DNA from: Terebella lapidaria
Taxonomy: Eukaryota > Annelida > Polychaeta > Terebellida > Terebellidae
Assembly (NCBI GenBank): GCA_949152475.1
Contig: OX424568.1
Coordinates: forward strand, 20,311,667 to 20,375,666
Direction: 5' to 3'
Length of the DNA stretch: 64,000 nt
Positions within the stretch are counted from its first letter, which is position 1, and the number at the start of each line of letters is the position of its first letter. Below the pieces are notes generated by a model. The model was not told the origin of the DNA, made no database searches, and saw only the letters and a list, made by a program, of their open reading frames with translations. Positions 46,401 through 61,400 of the stretch are shown piece by piece. The translations under genes were made by a program, and so were the position numbers.

Positions 46401-49400
46401 TTTACCCATAACAACAGGTCACCTCTTTCTTGCTACATTTGTACTACTAGTTGCCATCGTAATAGTGTCCACCCCAAGAAAACAAAACACTTTTATTTCA
46501 TCTATACCAGATGGAGCCAAACAATTGTTGTTTATCATTGTTTTGTTACAAACAAACAATGCCCACCTTGTCAATAATTATACCAAATTGTTTTGATCTT
46601 TGATCCGTTGGGATAAATTGATTACTATTTTCACAAAAACGTTAAATTAATCTTTCCTGTGATATGAAGGTGATGTTTAGTTCAATGAGTAAAAGTACAC
46701 CATATGTGTGCCAAGAAATGGATTTACATTATGTAGGTTGAAAAACAATCCGAGTGAACAAATCTGGCTGTTTGGTGTTCAAACTTAAAACTGTAAATAT
46801 ATGTAATCATGAAAAAAGTATATGCATGATATGAGGCAACATGATTTTAAATCGGTATAGTTTAAAACTTTATGCATATTTTTTTTATCGACAATCTGTT
46901 GATAAAATATGGTTGCTGTAATGTTGGAAAATTATGACTTGAAAATTCAAACATTCTGGCATTCATTTATGAATACATGTAGATATATAAAATGGTATGC
47001 TTGCATTAGAGAATAAATTAATTGTGGCTTTTCCAGGAAATGTCAGTTATGAAATTAATTAAGCTCAAACCATTTAAACATCCTTGTTTGATCATGTCAG
47101 TAAATTAAAGAGCAACATATTGTTTAGTTTCATGATAAATGTTGGTATGTGTTTTGGCACTGGGCCAATATTTTAGCAGACACTTGTCAAAAATGGACAA
47201 CTGAGGCATGATTAACATATTTTCCAGCAATCGTTCATGTTTTAAGTTCTTTATTATTATGATAATGGTGATAATGGGCGAAAATACATTGGTTCCATGC
47301 TAATGTACTTGAAGTTAGACATGAAAATGTCACATGTTTTCACCTATTCTTTCAACTCCTGCAATTTATATTTTTATGCAAGTTTTTGCAAAAAAAGCAA
47401 GGTAAATATGACACATTGTAAAATAATTTATATCAGGAATATGTTTGGAAAATTAATTTTCATATATTATGGAAAGATTATCATAATATGCGGACAATTA
47501 GTGAGTTTTACCGAAAAATCTTGTTCAGTTTTGTGGAAAATATATGGGGTCATTATGATCCTGATGATATTGGACAGTTGAAACAAGAACATTATGACAT
47601 AGTGTATACATTATGATGAGAGCTTGAGAAGGATCATAATGCATCACTAAAAACCTCACACAACTGTGAAAATGGTAAATTTCATGTGTTTTATTTGCAG
47701 GGAAAAAAATATTCCCAGCGAGACTGCTAACATACAACAGTGCAGTTTCAAATACAAAATATTAAATAAAGAATATTGAAAGCAACTGTATCGCAGCTTA
47801 GCATCAAGGTTTTCTTGGTATTTCATGATCAAGCTCTTGCATGATTTTGTAAACTGCATCCTTTGGTTCATCGATATTGGAGTCTGTAGCTATTGAATAT
47901 TGAAGATATTGCAAGTAGTTACGTAACTTTTTTTGTTTTTCCAGAATTTCTCGTTGCGTAATACTCCTTAGCACATCGAAAAAATTCCTGTCACTTCTTA
48001 TAACAATGTCGGGATCAATATTGACTGTGAATTCTCGATAGTTGATGTCATTTTCAAACGGGTATCGAACTTTGCTGCCCGATTCCTGGAATAAGACGGG
48101 TATACATCCGCTTACCACCGCATCGTAAAAAGACTTTCTAGTTGGGGAATCCCCAGGCGGTTGCAGACAAAACGTCGATCGACTCATCCAAGACAGTGTG
48201 TGTATATGGTGTTGTCCACTGCATTCTGGCGTTAAAAGCCAGACTTTGTCGATAGAGTCTGTTGCGTTTTCAGAAATCCCATAATGCCGCAGAAAAAGTT
48301 CGTAGTGGAATGTCGTGCGAACATTGTTTGGGAAATGGTCGAGGATTTTTGCTCGCAAGTGATTTGATCGTCTTGTCGCTGCAGCCAAAAAGACGAAAAC
48401 TGGTCGATGTTCTTTATGTAGATTTTTGATGTATGATGCACCTTGATTGGTTAGATGACCGTAGGACGGATAAGGTGCCACTATGATGTCTTTCGTCGTG
48501 TTTCGTTTGAGTTTTCGGTGTTGCACGTTGATTTCTTGCTCGATTCCGATAAACGTAAAATCTCGAAATTCAGGAAGGGTCAGCAGTGGGCATCGCTTTG
48601 TATAGTGTTCACGTTCAATCTTCCCGAGTGTCATGACATGGGGTTTCCCAGCCTGGAAATTCCCCTGCGCATTTAACCAAATCACCAAACTTTCTATGTT
48701 TGATCGCAGCTTTTCAACGGACATATCACCCAAATGACAGAAACAATCCAGCCCTGAATAATACGGAACATAAAACAAGTCGGCATCGCTTTCGTCCAGC
48801 ACTCGATGTGAACTGCCCAGTAGACGTTTATGTAGAAACACTTCCAGCGAAAACTGCCAGGTTTGGTGCGTAGACAAACCATTGGGCACATCATGTTTTA
48901 TTTCACGTCCATATCCACAATTGTTAGTTGTATAGCATGTTGTTTTAGGGTCCTTTTTTCGAAGACAGCGGATGATGTCGACGTTGAATTCCTTTGGAAG
49001 GTCGTAGACATAAATATATGGTCTTTTCAGGCCATATCGGTTAGGTACACTAGTGTTTCCGAAACAAGTTTCCGATAATTCTTTGGGATCGGGGTCCAGA
49101 ACTGGGGCATTCGTCTTGGGTGGTTTAGACGTTGTGATGTTAATCACTGGCCGTTTGGGCAGTTTTCGTTTCCGTTCGTGTTTTGTTCTGTTTTCCACTT
49201 CATTTCCAAGAAAAAGCCACAAAAATGACTGCATGACAAGAATTATCATCGATAACCAGATAATTTTTCTCTTCCGCAACTTCATGGTGAATTATTCCTC
49301 AGAAATGTAGATGACAAAATTAGAATCACTGTTCAAATTGTGTTGCCATGGTAACCATTTGTAAAAAGGTTTCTTTGAATCGCATTGTTGTTGAATCCAA

Positions 49401-52400
49401 TATTCAGCATTTTACACGTATGCATAGCACAATTTTGTGTAAAGTTTGTTTCTTTCATATCGTTTTGCATCAGTGTGTATATACAGCACAAGTCTGACTG
49501 AGGACAATGCGATTCTTCAAGATGGTTTATAGATTATGGATTAACGTAAACCAGCAGCCCAAGTCAAGTTGATCCGTCTGGAAATAGTGACTGCCCCGTG
49601 ATGCGTGAACGTATAGTCGTATAGGCATTGACGATTGATAGCGAGCCCAGTGCAATGGGATGTATTAAAAATTCATTTCGCCCGAGTCGGCAACAGTCCC
49701 CATCGATGACTCTCGATTGCTATTGTTGCGTGCTGTTGAAAAAGAATAATATAGAAAGTTACATGGCTGAGCAGCAATATCATTGTTATCTTTTGTAATA
49801 TTAACAGCAGTTGGACGGCAAAATATCAATATATATGTTAAGACAATATCGATCGTTATTTGCGACATCAGCGGACATTTTCATACACTGAAATTTTTAT
49901 CAACACATAAACATTAGTATTGAAAACTGCATATTGGATAGCATGAACATATTTGAATTTTTAATGCAAACAGTGTTTTAATGCAATAAATGTGAACAAA
50001 AGTAGTACACGATTCCTTTTTGATCACATACCTTCCCAATGGTGAACCATAAAGTCATCACTTGTAAACGTCCGTGCTTCATTGTTCATGGATATACAAT
50101 ATATCATATTCATAATATATATATCGGATGAAAAGCAGTCGTAATCACAGACTCGGCACGTTATACTGATGGGAGAATGAATTACTTTCAGTTTACTCAG
50201 GCAATACACTTGCAAATGTTGCATCCATTATTCAGATATCTAATCTCCCTGAACACTCATGATACAGTCTAGATAATCAAAAAATGAGGGCATGAAAACC
50301 TGATGAGGATTCCGATTGTTGCATTCGCTGATGCATGTCTGCAAAAAAAATATTTTCTCCTGCGCTCTGCCTCGTAGAGCATCAATAACCCAGCTAATTT
50401 TGTCGAGTGAGGATTTTTTCAGGTGTAACTCGTCCTGTATTGATCTCGCGGACTTTCTAGGTCTCCGTCGGTAAATTTCAATTATTCGTCCAATATTTGT
50501 GCTGTTCCGTAGTCACGCAGTGTTCCCAAGGGAAATGTGGGTGCGGGAAAAGGGGTGGGGGGGGAAGGGCACAGGGAGAGGGCGGGAATTGGTTTTGGGG
50601 GGTAAGACAGCATAATTCTCCCCGTTACTGGTGCTAATGATATTGGCTCGCAGATGTAGTGAAGATTGCATGGGGGGGGGGGGGGGGCGGGGAAGGGGGG
50701 GAGGTTAGTATGTTGCAGATTACACAGAGCACAAATAGGGTCAATGGTATTGACTAGTGAGGTAGGGTAGGGTATGGATAAACCGTGACAAATCGTTGAC
50801 CATTTCCTGAGGTAAATCTATAGGGTGAATGGGCGTACGAGGCTTTTTCCCAGTTCTATTTCCGTCATGTTGAATGTTTTCGACATGTTCTAGCAATCTC
50901 AATACCACCCCTGGTAGTGAGATACATTACCAATCTCGAACATGACTTCATTTTTTCTGGAAAAAAAAAGTTTTCTAAATAAACAGATTTATTTATTCAG
51001 GCATTCTATATTGAAATGCATAGAGTATTGATTAAATGTTTGTGCAAAATTGCATGACTTGACCTGACTCACACAATACATGGAACTTGAAATAAATTTC
51101 AAATGTTCAACTTCATGATTTGAAAATTTCATCAATTATTACTCACAGAAGATTTTTATGGGTACACTTATATATATGGCAATAATCCATACTTAACACA
51201 AACTCGGTTATAATTTCCACTGAAAGTTCTTGATATTTCAAGTTGGTGCTATGGTCGATGTGATGGCTCAGAGGTTTTCAAATACCATAATTAAAATAAA
51301 ATTAATTGTTACCTGTCTGTAATGCACCGAGGAAACTCTACTGACTGGAAAATGTAGATCCTGTCATATTATAACGTCATGGAGGTGGCTGAATGCTGCA
51401 TATACTGAGAGTGCACGATGTCAATAAATTATGACATCAATTGTATTAAAATGGGATGTTTGATGGTCGTATAGTTTCAAGTGCATACCGGTATATATAT
51501 CTATGAATTAGAAACAATTAACAGTGATAATTGAAAGGGCTAATGTGTAATTGAGGCATGACATTTAGTTAGGTGATTTGCTGAATGTGTTCACCAAAAA
51601 GTGATGCTTTTTAAAATGGTCTAGTTGTATCCCACAACATATATTAAAAATTTTCCCATCAGGTATTTGAGTACCACAGTATAAATATTCTCTTTTTCAG
51701 CGTGAATTTTCGTCACAAATTTGCAAAAAGTCAAAATTTTGTTCTTCGTTCTTTACAGCCGAAGGGTTCAGGTCACATGCTATTCACGGAGGTCACCAAA
51801 CACTTACAACTGCTGGAGGCGGACTACTTCGACCTTGAATTCAAGGACCCACAAGGCTTCTGCGTATGTGGATTTCACAACAATTCAGGCTTTTGGAATA
51901 AATGTCTTTTATAAATCAGTTTTGAAAAATAATTGACTTTTGAGCGGAGAATAGACAGAGAAAAATTAAGTAAGGTGTAATATTTCTAAATCAGCTTGTT
52001 TACAAATCTTTCATTTACCAATGTTTACCACTGTGATCATCTATTTGAGGGACTACATATCAATTAGCATATGATTATCTTAAACTATGTGCAAGTCAAA
52101 AAAATCATGGCAGCAAAAATTTCCAACTTGTATTTCAGTGTTGGCTGGACCATGAGAAAATGGTGATCAAGCAACTGTCTCCGTCCAATATGTTCTTCAA
52201 ATTCCTCGTCAAGTTTTACACGCCAGATCCTGGGCTGTTAGAGGAGGAATATACACGGTCAGTGTCGGCGATGGTGTGCCAAATGAAAAATTAATATATA
52301 TTGCAGGAAAATTCCTACAGATTTGGGTTTTAAATTTGGTTCTATATTTTGATGGAAAGTGTCAGTGCAGGGATCAGACAATTTAAAGAAGAGAAAAAAC

Positions 52401-55400
52401 TGAATGATAGATATTGTAAATATTCGGATATAACATGCAAATTCAAGTATAGTGAATGAATTAAAGTTTCCAGAAATTCCAGGAGTCTTGAAGGATGTTC
52501 TTCAAATATGCTTTCACTGAAGATGAAAAATAAATTTTATTTTCGGATTTTGATTGCAAACATGACCAACACAGATTTTCACGTTCATCCATGAAAAATT
52601 CATAAATTTATTCCCTCATGACAAATCCCAGGTATCTGTACGCCTTACAAGTGAAGAGAGACCTGGCCTCGGGAGCCATGCCTTGTCAGGAACACACTGC
52701 GGTACTACTTGCCTCCTACGTCGTACAGGGTAGGTGTACCTGTATCTCGTGGTCATCTTGGAATAATCTTTTTATTTAAATCACTTTATATGAATGAGGT
52801 GAAACGGAAAATAATTAAATTTATTAAATACTTCAAGACATATAAATCAAGTTGAATCAGAAACAAATATAAGCTCCAGCTCACGAACCAAATTATATTT
52901 CGATGAAAATGTCTAAATTGCATGCCAATTCCAGTGAATATATGTTGAAAAATGTTCATGTGAATTTTTTTTGTTTTCAGCGGAAGTCGGTGATTTTTTG
53001 GAGGACGAGTTTTTAGACCACAGTTATCTGACAGGGCTCAAGTTATTACCTCAACAGTCAGACTCGTTACTTGTCAAAATCATGGATCACCACCGAGAAC
53101 ATGTGTGAGTTTAGCGATGGGTGTCACCGCCTTACAAAATGGATAGTCAAATTATAGCATTTAATGCAGCAATTTGAGCAATGTATGTACAAACACGTTT
53201 AATAAATGCACATAATTACGAGTATGGTGGGTTTAGGATAAATTTGTACATGTTCGCAGATTTACATGTAAGTTGCAAAAAAAATGTATTATCTCATTTA
53301 AAATTTGATGAAAAAAAATTGAAATTCAGTAGGTTTTTGACTTGAATACATAAGTAATTTCTTCAACTTAAAATTTCACTCAAGTCCACTATCTTCCGTG
53401 AACAATTCTAAACGTCTATTCTAAACCTCTATTCTGCAAAGAGAAATATACCTTTCAGTCATAATTATGTGAATAATGCATCGATGACGGATTATTCACA
53501 GAGGTCAGAATCCTGAACAAGCTGACTTCAACCTCCTCGACACAGCTCGGAAAGTGGAACTTTACGGGATCCGAATGCACCCGGCCAAGGTACATGTATG
53601 TGCTAGTGTTACCATGGTGACCAGGGATGAGGTTGCCATGGTTACGAATCTTCCTTTATGTGTTTATATTGATATTCAAATTCATATACTTGAAACCATT
53701 GCACAGTTTATGCAATTGGAAATTTAAAAATAGTTCAAATTGGTGCAGATTGACAACATACAATAATCATGATAATGAAATTTATTACTTCAAGTGAATT
53801 TCATGACCTAATTTGACTTAAAGTTATAACTAATATGATATTTTGAGACAATCACATCAATAAAACTACATACAAATGCTTTAAAATGTCGCAATGTCCA
53901 AAACCTGAAGATGTAAAAACTAAATCGTCAATTTTTTTTCCCGACAGGACCATGAAGGGGTGTCGTTACAACTTGCGGTCGCACACATGGGCGTCTTAGT
54001 GTTCCAGAGCTTCACAAAAATCAACACCTTTTCATGGGCGAAAATCCGAAAACTTAGCTTCAAGCGCAAGAAATACTTGATCAAGCTCCACCCGGAGGGA
54101 TATGTGAGTGTTTGATGTTTGTTGTATTATGAAAAAAAAATACACCTACGTTTTGTGCTTAATGTATTTCGTTTTTGGATTTTCATGGTGTTATGTGGAG
54201 CTTTTGTTTCGCTGTTCTGTTTCGGGCTTTCTTTGGCATTGTTTTGGCCTCGTTTGGCCTTTTCGTAATTTCATTTCTATTTTGAAATTTTTGCTTGAAC
54301 TTAATTGGTGTGTTCAAGTTTTTGATGCTCATTGCTTAATTAAGGCCAAATCGTTTAATTTTTTAAATCATATTTTCATGGCTGGCATTGTCTGGGGTTT
54401 TGATATTTATACTTTGTGCTTTATGTTACACTTTACATTTTGCACAATTTGCCCTATTTTCACACCTGACAAGTCTTGGGGTTTTGATTTATAATTTCTG
54501 GAGTTAGGGCACGCAAACTATAAAAATTTCATATTTTACAAATTTGAACTCAATCTTGTAATTTTTCTATTGGGAAATTTGAAATTTGTACATGATCTGT
54601 TCTCTGTTTAAGGGAGGCGCCTCACTCGGTTCAAACCAGGTTGGCCTGGAATCTAGAAGTTCTTTGTGGGCAAGTAACTGGCTACTCCCAAGCAGAAATT
54701 ATAATAAAATTTTACTCCTTTTCCCCCAGCTTTTAATGAATTTGTGCTCATGTAAAATTTGCTACATACTTTTACATGGGTTTTGATGTTTGCCAACTTT
54801 TTTGCAGTGTTTTTGAGTGAATTTGTAGCGCCATTTTCTTGATTTTCATTGACAATATTTTGCGTTTACAAGGGAAGATTTTGCGGTGCTAATCTGTTCT
54901 GTTGTCATCTGGAGCCATTTGCAATAACTTTCAGTTTATTTTGCTGTGCCCCCCCCCCCCTTTACATTTGTATAAACCATATGACTTGAAACCCCAAGAC
55001 TTGGATATGATTATTCTTTCCATAATAATCATTCTTATATTTTTTTTGTATATTTTGTTGTCTTTCTTTCAACTCAATCATTTCTTCATCATTTTGAGTT
55101 TGAGTTGACAGTGGATATTTTGCATGTGTCTTTGGTTGAGTGTGTGTTCATGTATTTATTTTGTGATTTCCCTGCAGCTTTGAAATAATCCTGAATATTA
55201 TTTGAAATTCAATAGGGATAACTATTCCATAACGACCGGCACTAATATTGTATAGAGCTGTGCTTGCTTTGACACATTAAAGTCTGAATTAGCAATTTCA
55301 AAAACCGTGGAAATTTTGGACAAAAAATTTAGAAATTTTTTTAAACCCATGCTCATGATATCACTTGAAATTTACGTTAATTGTGCTGGTATGTTTTTAC

Positions 55401-58400
55401 GTGTTGAACAAGCAGGGTTACTACAAAGACACAGTAGAATTCTACTTCGAATCTCGGAACGAGTGTAAAAACTTCTGGAAGAAGTGTCTGGAACATCACG
55501 CGTTTTTCCGATGTCACACGGTGAAGAGACAGCCGCGAAACAAAACACGAGTCGTATCAAGAGGGTCTTCCTTCAGGTAAGAGTGACATTTTTGTTGTTT
55601 TACATTAGATTTTATGATGATACTATTCACTGTCAGTTCGATTTTTGTGGAACATATCAACAGGATTTTGTTGTAAAATTGATTTCAACTCGTGTTCCAT
55701 CAAAAGTGAATTCCATGATAAATATATTGTATATGTGAATGTACATCGCACCATAACTTTTACCTGCAATTTATCAATCGATGAAGTATTTTATCATTCT
55801 TCTCCAACTTTAGATACAGTGGGCGTACCCAAAAACAGCTAGTCGAATTTGTCCGAGAAAATTACGTAAAACGTCCTCCGTTTGAAAGGTACGTATTTAG
55901 ATGTATGCTTTTGAGAATAAGCTCGTTTTTTTGCAGAGAGTATCAATTTAATGCTTGGAGGGCAGAATATTGTTTGCTGTTTAGAAGTTTTGTTTTGAGG
56001 GTTATAGGATTGCGTTCAAGTTCATGTGGTTTTACCCTGATACTTACTTCTACTTACATGTATATATACGAACATGGTGTAAAACTATTTCTTACAAAAT
56101 ATAAAAAAAACAGCTTTACAGCCATAATTTTATTGTTTGAATTGGTATTTATACAGGGTAAAATCACATGTGATTTAATGTTGTAATTTAGTATTCATGA
56201 GTAACCTAATTAATATTCATAAATAACTTATGTACAGTAAGCTATTGTTTGGCATTTCTCAACATTATGCAATTAACTTCAACTCTGTAATTAATACTCT
56301 CATTAAATGCTTTAGAATTCAGCATACATTTAACAACAATTTTTGAAAGTTTTTGTATATGCTCCACATGTATAGTGTTGTGAATATACTTCAGCATGCA
56401 AATAAGCGTTGTGTGTGTCTGTATGCAAAAATATGCCTATATTCATAAGATGATTTGCCAAGATAAAATGTTAAAAATATCAACATTTATTGCTACGTTT
56501 CACATTATGTATTTCTGACTTCCCTTTATCAAGACTCTAGATTTTTATTTGTAAAAGACAAACTGGCAAGTCATGTTTTTCAAGCACCGCATCTGGTGAA
56601 AAAGTCTTGTGCACAATTCTTATCATTGTCCGTCTTGTGGAGCATGAATATAGATATGATATTTCAAAGTGGTGATGGTCCCATTGAGATATATGTACTG
56701 AAATATATTAAAATATGAGCAGAACGGAAGAAAAAAAAATTCAAACCACAGCTGCTAACGTCCATGTTTTCTTCGTTCCTCGTTGTTGTGAAATCTCGTC
56801 TTCGCCTTGAAAAAATGGATTGCGAATGCGCAGACAGTAAGCCTGGTGTTCCTTCTTTAATTGTTTTTCAATTGTAGAAAAAAAAAATGGTTTTCTCCCT
56901 TGTTTTATCAGTTATAAGGCTATATTTGTTTCAGTTTTTTTGCTCTTTTATATGTTTTTCCTCTGAATTTGCGTGATTCTTTCCAGATGATTTTCAACTT
57001 CGTAGCTTGGCAGTTTGCACTTTTGTTGTTCTGAAATCACCTTTGTTTGATAATTGGTTCGACATGTTCAATGTAGTTTATTTAGACCTGTTAGCAGTGG
57101 TTACTAGTAGTTATGACAAATCAAAGGTTTTTCTGCACAATGAAACAGACATTTGCACAAACTGCTTACCCGCTTATAAATCAGAAAATCACCTCACTCA
57201 TTGCTATCTCTCGATCTTATTGTTATTTTTTTGCAAAAAAAATCTGTAAATAATCTCAAATATTTGACCTCTACACCAAACTTCTCATGCCATGCGAATC
57301 TTTCAAACCATGCACATATCGCTGATGTTTTATGGAAAAAAAAAATTAAAGAAATTTCTGCAACTCAATAATACGTGAATGCAAATAAACATTGTTCGCT
57401 TTTCAAAAAGTAGTATATTTTCTGGCACTTTATTAAAAAAACATCCAACACCTAAAACAATTTCATATGCATATAACCACGAAAATAGCGGTGAATTTAA
57501 GACGCAGCCTTGACACTTATCATTGCTCATAGTAATCAGAACATTGGAATGAATGGTATGTTCATTCTGGTCAAACCACCAACAAACATATTTTTGTCAT
57601 CAAATCTTTTAGGACGACAAGTATGCGGATATCTACGGGTAATGTTGCCTCGGTAACCAGAAACAACAACAGGTGCACATTATATTCGAGTGGTGATGGC
57701 TTTGTGGAATATTATATAATATCCAATTACTATAAATTTTTATTCAACCAAAATACTGTATTCACCCCTATTTTATGCCTATGAATTAGTATACAAGAAG
57801 AAAATCATATAAACTTGACCAAATCGCATTAGAATGCAGACAAACTTTTCCATTTATCACCCTACTATTATACACATGGCTATTGTGCATTTTGAGAACT
57901 GTAAACAAATCTAAGTATTTAAATTTCACCCACATTCTAATGTAGACTTCCATCATTAATATGCATCTTAACTGCTGAATACATGTATTCATGATACTGT
58001 TTGTTACCGTGGTAACCCAGTTGGATTGTAATACAGATATCCCTTTGAAGGCACATGCTTTCCCAAAAATAAATTAAATTGCATATACTTATCCTCAATA
58101 ACCGGACGAAATATTACTTTCCTTGACCTGCATCAAAAATATATTAATATAACTTTGTTGCGTAGATGCTCCAATATTTCAATTTACACAGAAGATTTAG
58201 AATGCTTTATATCATGTATATACTTTCTCTTCTTACATGTAGTGTGATACCATCTTGTGAATATATAATATATTCATATATATGATTTGCATTATCAGAT
58301 TATAATAAGAAGCACACAACTAAATAATATTGACTCATAATAAAACATTATCTTGTCGAATAATTGCATGGTTTAAGTGTACACACTTGTCTGTTTGATG

Positions 58401-61400
58401 TATTTTGAGTAGTGTAAATATCTTTGGTTTTCGGTGTCTTCCAGGAAATGATGCCTGCATGATAAATAAATTCTATGACTGCATGATGAACTCTAAGTGA
58501 TAAATTACGTCAGAAATTGAAAATTCCACCGAAAAAACCCAATAAAATTTTGTCGCCTTTTCTCGCTGCAGAACTACAAGTCTCCGGACCGTTTCATCAA
58601 CGAGAAGTGCTGCAGCGACTCCCAGAACCGGCACTCTCAACTCCCGAGACATCCACTTTGGCCGGGAAGTCCCGCACAACCCATCAACCTCCAGCGGGTC
58701 CCATACACTTGACATGGGCCGCTCGAACGAGGATATCGTTGATACAAGAGCCGAAGTCCATGATTCCAGCTACACGTCAGGGACGAGGTCACTGAGCTCG
58801 CCCAGGCGGAACCGGTCGCTCGACCGGGAGTTGGCCCGTGGTCGGAACCACTCCGAAGACCATCTTCACAGGGAGGTGAACCACTACCAGCGGTCTCCAC
58901 CTGGACCGCAGCCAGTTTCGCCCCCAAGGGAGGAGTTTGGAGTGGATGGCTACCCAGTTCCCCATGAAGGTGAAGACAATCGAGATGAGTTCAATTACAC
59001 CTATTACAAACTTAGTTACGAAGCTAACTCGAGCCATGCCCTCGAAACAGATTACCCCAATATTGTTCAAGATAAAAACCAACACCACCACCAAAATGCC
59101 AATGACAATGATGATAGAGATTTTGATAACGTATCGCATGATTCGTATCCATTGACTGACAGTCGGGATTCCATGGAAGGTGAGTTGGATGAGCCGTATA
59201 TTCCAGATGGGTACCTCACGCAGGAGCAGGTTGAGCTTGTCAGACAGGGGCTTGAACGGGAGAGGGCAAGGCGGGAGTTACAACGGCGGGGAACTTGGGA
59301 CAAGGATTTGGCAGGAGAGGTGGAGGGTAGGGAGCGAGACCGGGTGGGGTCTGAGGGGGAGGGGGGTGATGATAGACAGGGGCAGAGGGAAGGGGTGGAA
59401 AGTGAGGAGGAAGAGGAGGAGGATGTTCATGTTGTTTTGGTACAGCCGCTTGAGCGGAAAGAATCTGAGAAACAAGTCGAGTTGCAAATTGTTGAAAAGG
59501 TTGAGAAAACTAAGATTGTTGAAAAAGTCGAGCGGAGAAGTGTTTTCAGTAAGGGTCACTCAGAAGAGGACAACCGTCTCGTTGATCTCGTTTTGAATAG
59601 GAACCAAGATAATTTGGAAGAAGTTCGTGTCCAGCTCGAGCAGGAAAGTCCTCAAGATGAGATGGACGTCGATGACCTGCTTCAGAAAAACCTTGACAAC
59701 AAGCAGGACACGAAGGAAATCGCTGAGAAGGAGATGAAAGAAGACAACATTCCACCCAGCGAGGAGGTTACACACCAAGAAATGGTCACAGAAGAACTCA
59801 AAGAAATCTCGGAAACTGTTGAAAAGGAAAGAGATGAGAAACTTGAGGAAAAACAACTGACTTCAGAAAATACTGAAGTCAACGGCAGAGATCTCAATGA
59901 GGAGATTCCATACTACTTACATAAGCGTCATGTTTCGCCTTCAGCACCGCTCAACCGTAAAAAACTGGGACAAGTTCTGCCTCGTGTGACTCCGAGGGGT
60001 CGGTCCCCATCGCCACGGCGACCGCAGACGGTCGTGCCCGCACCCACAAGGGAACAAGAGAAAGCCCAACTGGACAAGATAAAAACGGCTCTGACCGAAC
60101 CCATCGTGCCACCTAAGAAGTCCCCAGGGTCGCCACAGACAAGCAAGTCACCCGGAATCAAAAGAGCATTCGATTTCGTTGTATACAGTAAGCTACCACC
60201 ACCCGATAGCTACTCAAGTGTCGACGATTCATTGACGCCGCCGGAGGTGGAAAAAACCATCATATCACACATCAAAAGTCGCAGTAACTCAACCGATGAT
60301 AATCTCTCTGAGAAAGAAGACTTCCACGAAGTTCCCGCAGTCAAAGAACCACCAGTTTCCGAAGTGTCAGCTGCAATAGCAACAGTTTCAGAAGCACTAG
60401 TTTCTCCTGACTTAATAACATCTAAAGATGCCCCAGAGTTGAACCCTGACTTCCATGAGGTGTCCGAACTCAAGGAAGACACACAAATCTTGGAAACTGA
60501 TCTTGATGCAGCTTACGAAGAACCACCTACATGTACAGATTTGAAACCGTCATCGCTGAATATTCCCAAGGATGAAAAATCCGATGAGGATAGTGACTTG
60601 AGTCCCACGACGGCTCTAGACCTTGTCATTCCCAACAAGCGGCTCTCCCTCGGTCCCGATGAGGAAGACGTCAACCGAATCCTCAGCGAGTGCAGCCACG
60701 AAGACGAGGAAGATGAAGATGGGAGCTCCACGGACTCCAGTCTTTCTGAACATGATGTTTTCGATGAGAAACTTCACATACAGGACCGAGTGTTGCCACC
60801 GAATGAGGCACAACAGACACCGCCCACCGTGCCTCATAGACTAGTAGAGTTCGATGAACAGGAGGAAGATGAGTTTCTCAAGAAAGAAGCGGAAATGTCA
60901 ATGTCAGACTCCATGAAGTTTGAGGACTTGCCTTCGCCGCCGCCACTGCCCACAGTGGTACCTCACAGAGACTCAATGTCATCAGTGGACGATCTACCAC
61001 CTCCGCCGCCACCGCCAGTGACTATCACTCGCCAGGAGGTCGCTTCTGAAGGTAGCCAACCAATCATAACACTAGACGAGCAACCACTGCAAGCTGAGGC
61101 CAGCCTTCTCCAAGAGAATGGACCACCAGTCAGTGGCCTCGACATCCCAGATATTTGCATCCGAGCGGCCACACCAATTGCCTCATCAACAGACTCATCA
61201 CCCTCAACCCCACCTTCATCTGTCACCATGGAGACAAAATCTGAGGGTGGCCGAGTCAAGTTCCAAGAACCAACCGTTGAGCCGTTCAATGTAGAGCTTC
61301 ACATTGATGAGGATCGCCTAATGAACGAAGTCGCTATTGAGCAGGCCCTCGCTGAAGGTCAAGCTGCAATTGATGAAGGTCTTTCCGAGGAGGAAGCCTT

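Noticed and set aside
54108-54494. 128-residue hydrophobic frame just after exon 7
   Set aside because: It lies in intron sequence rich in TTTG words, and reading on from exon 7 meets a stop at once, so intron retention does not support it.
58714-58716. ATG at 58714 as a gene start
   Set aside because: The frame is open upstream to the acceptor at 58571, and splice phase joins it to the FERM exons.
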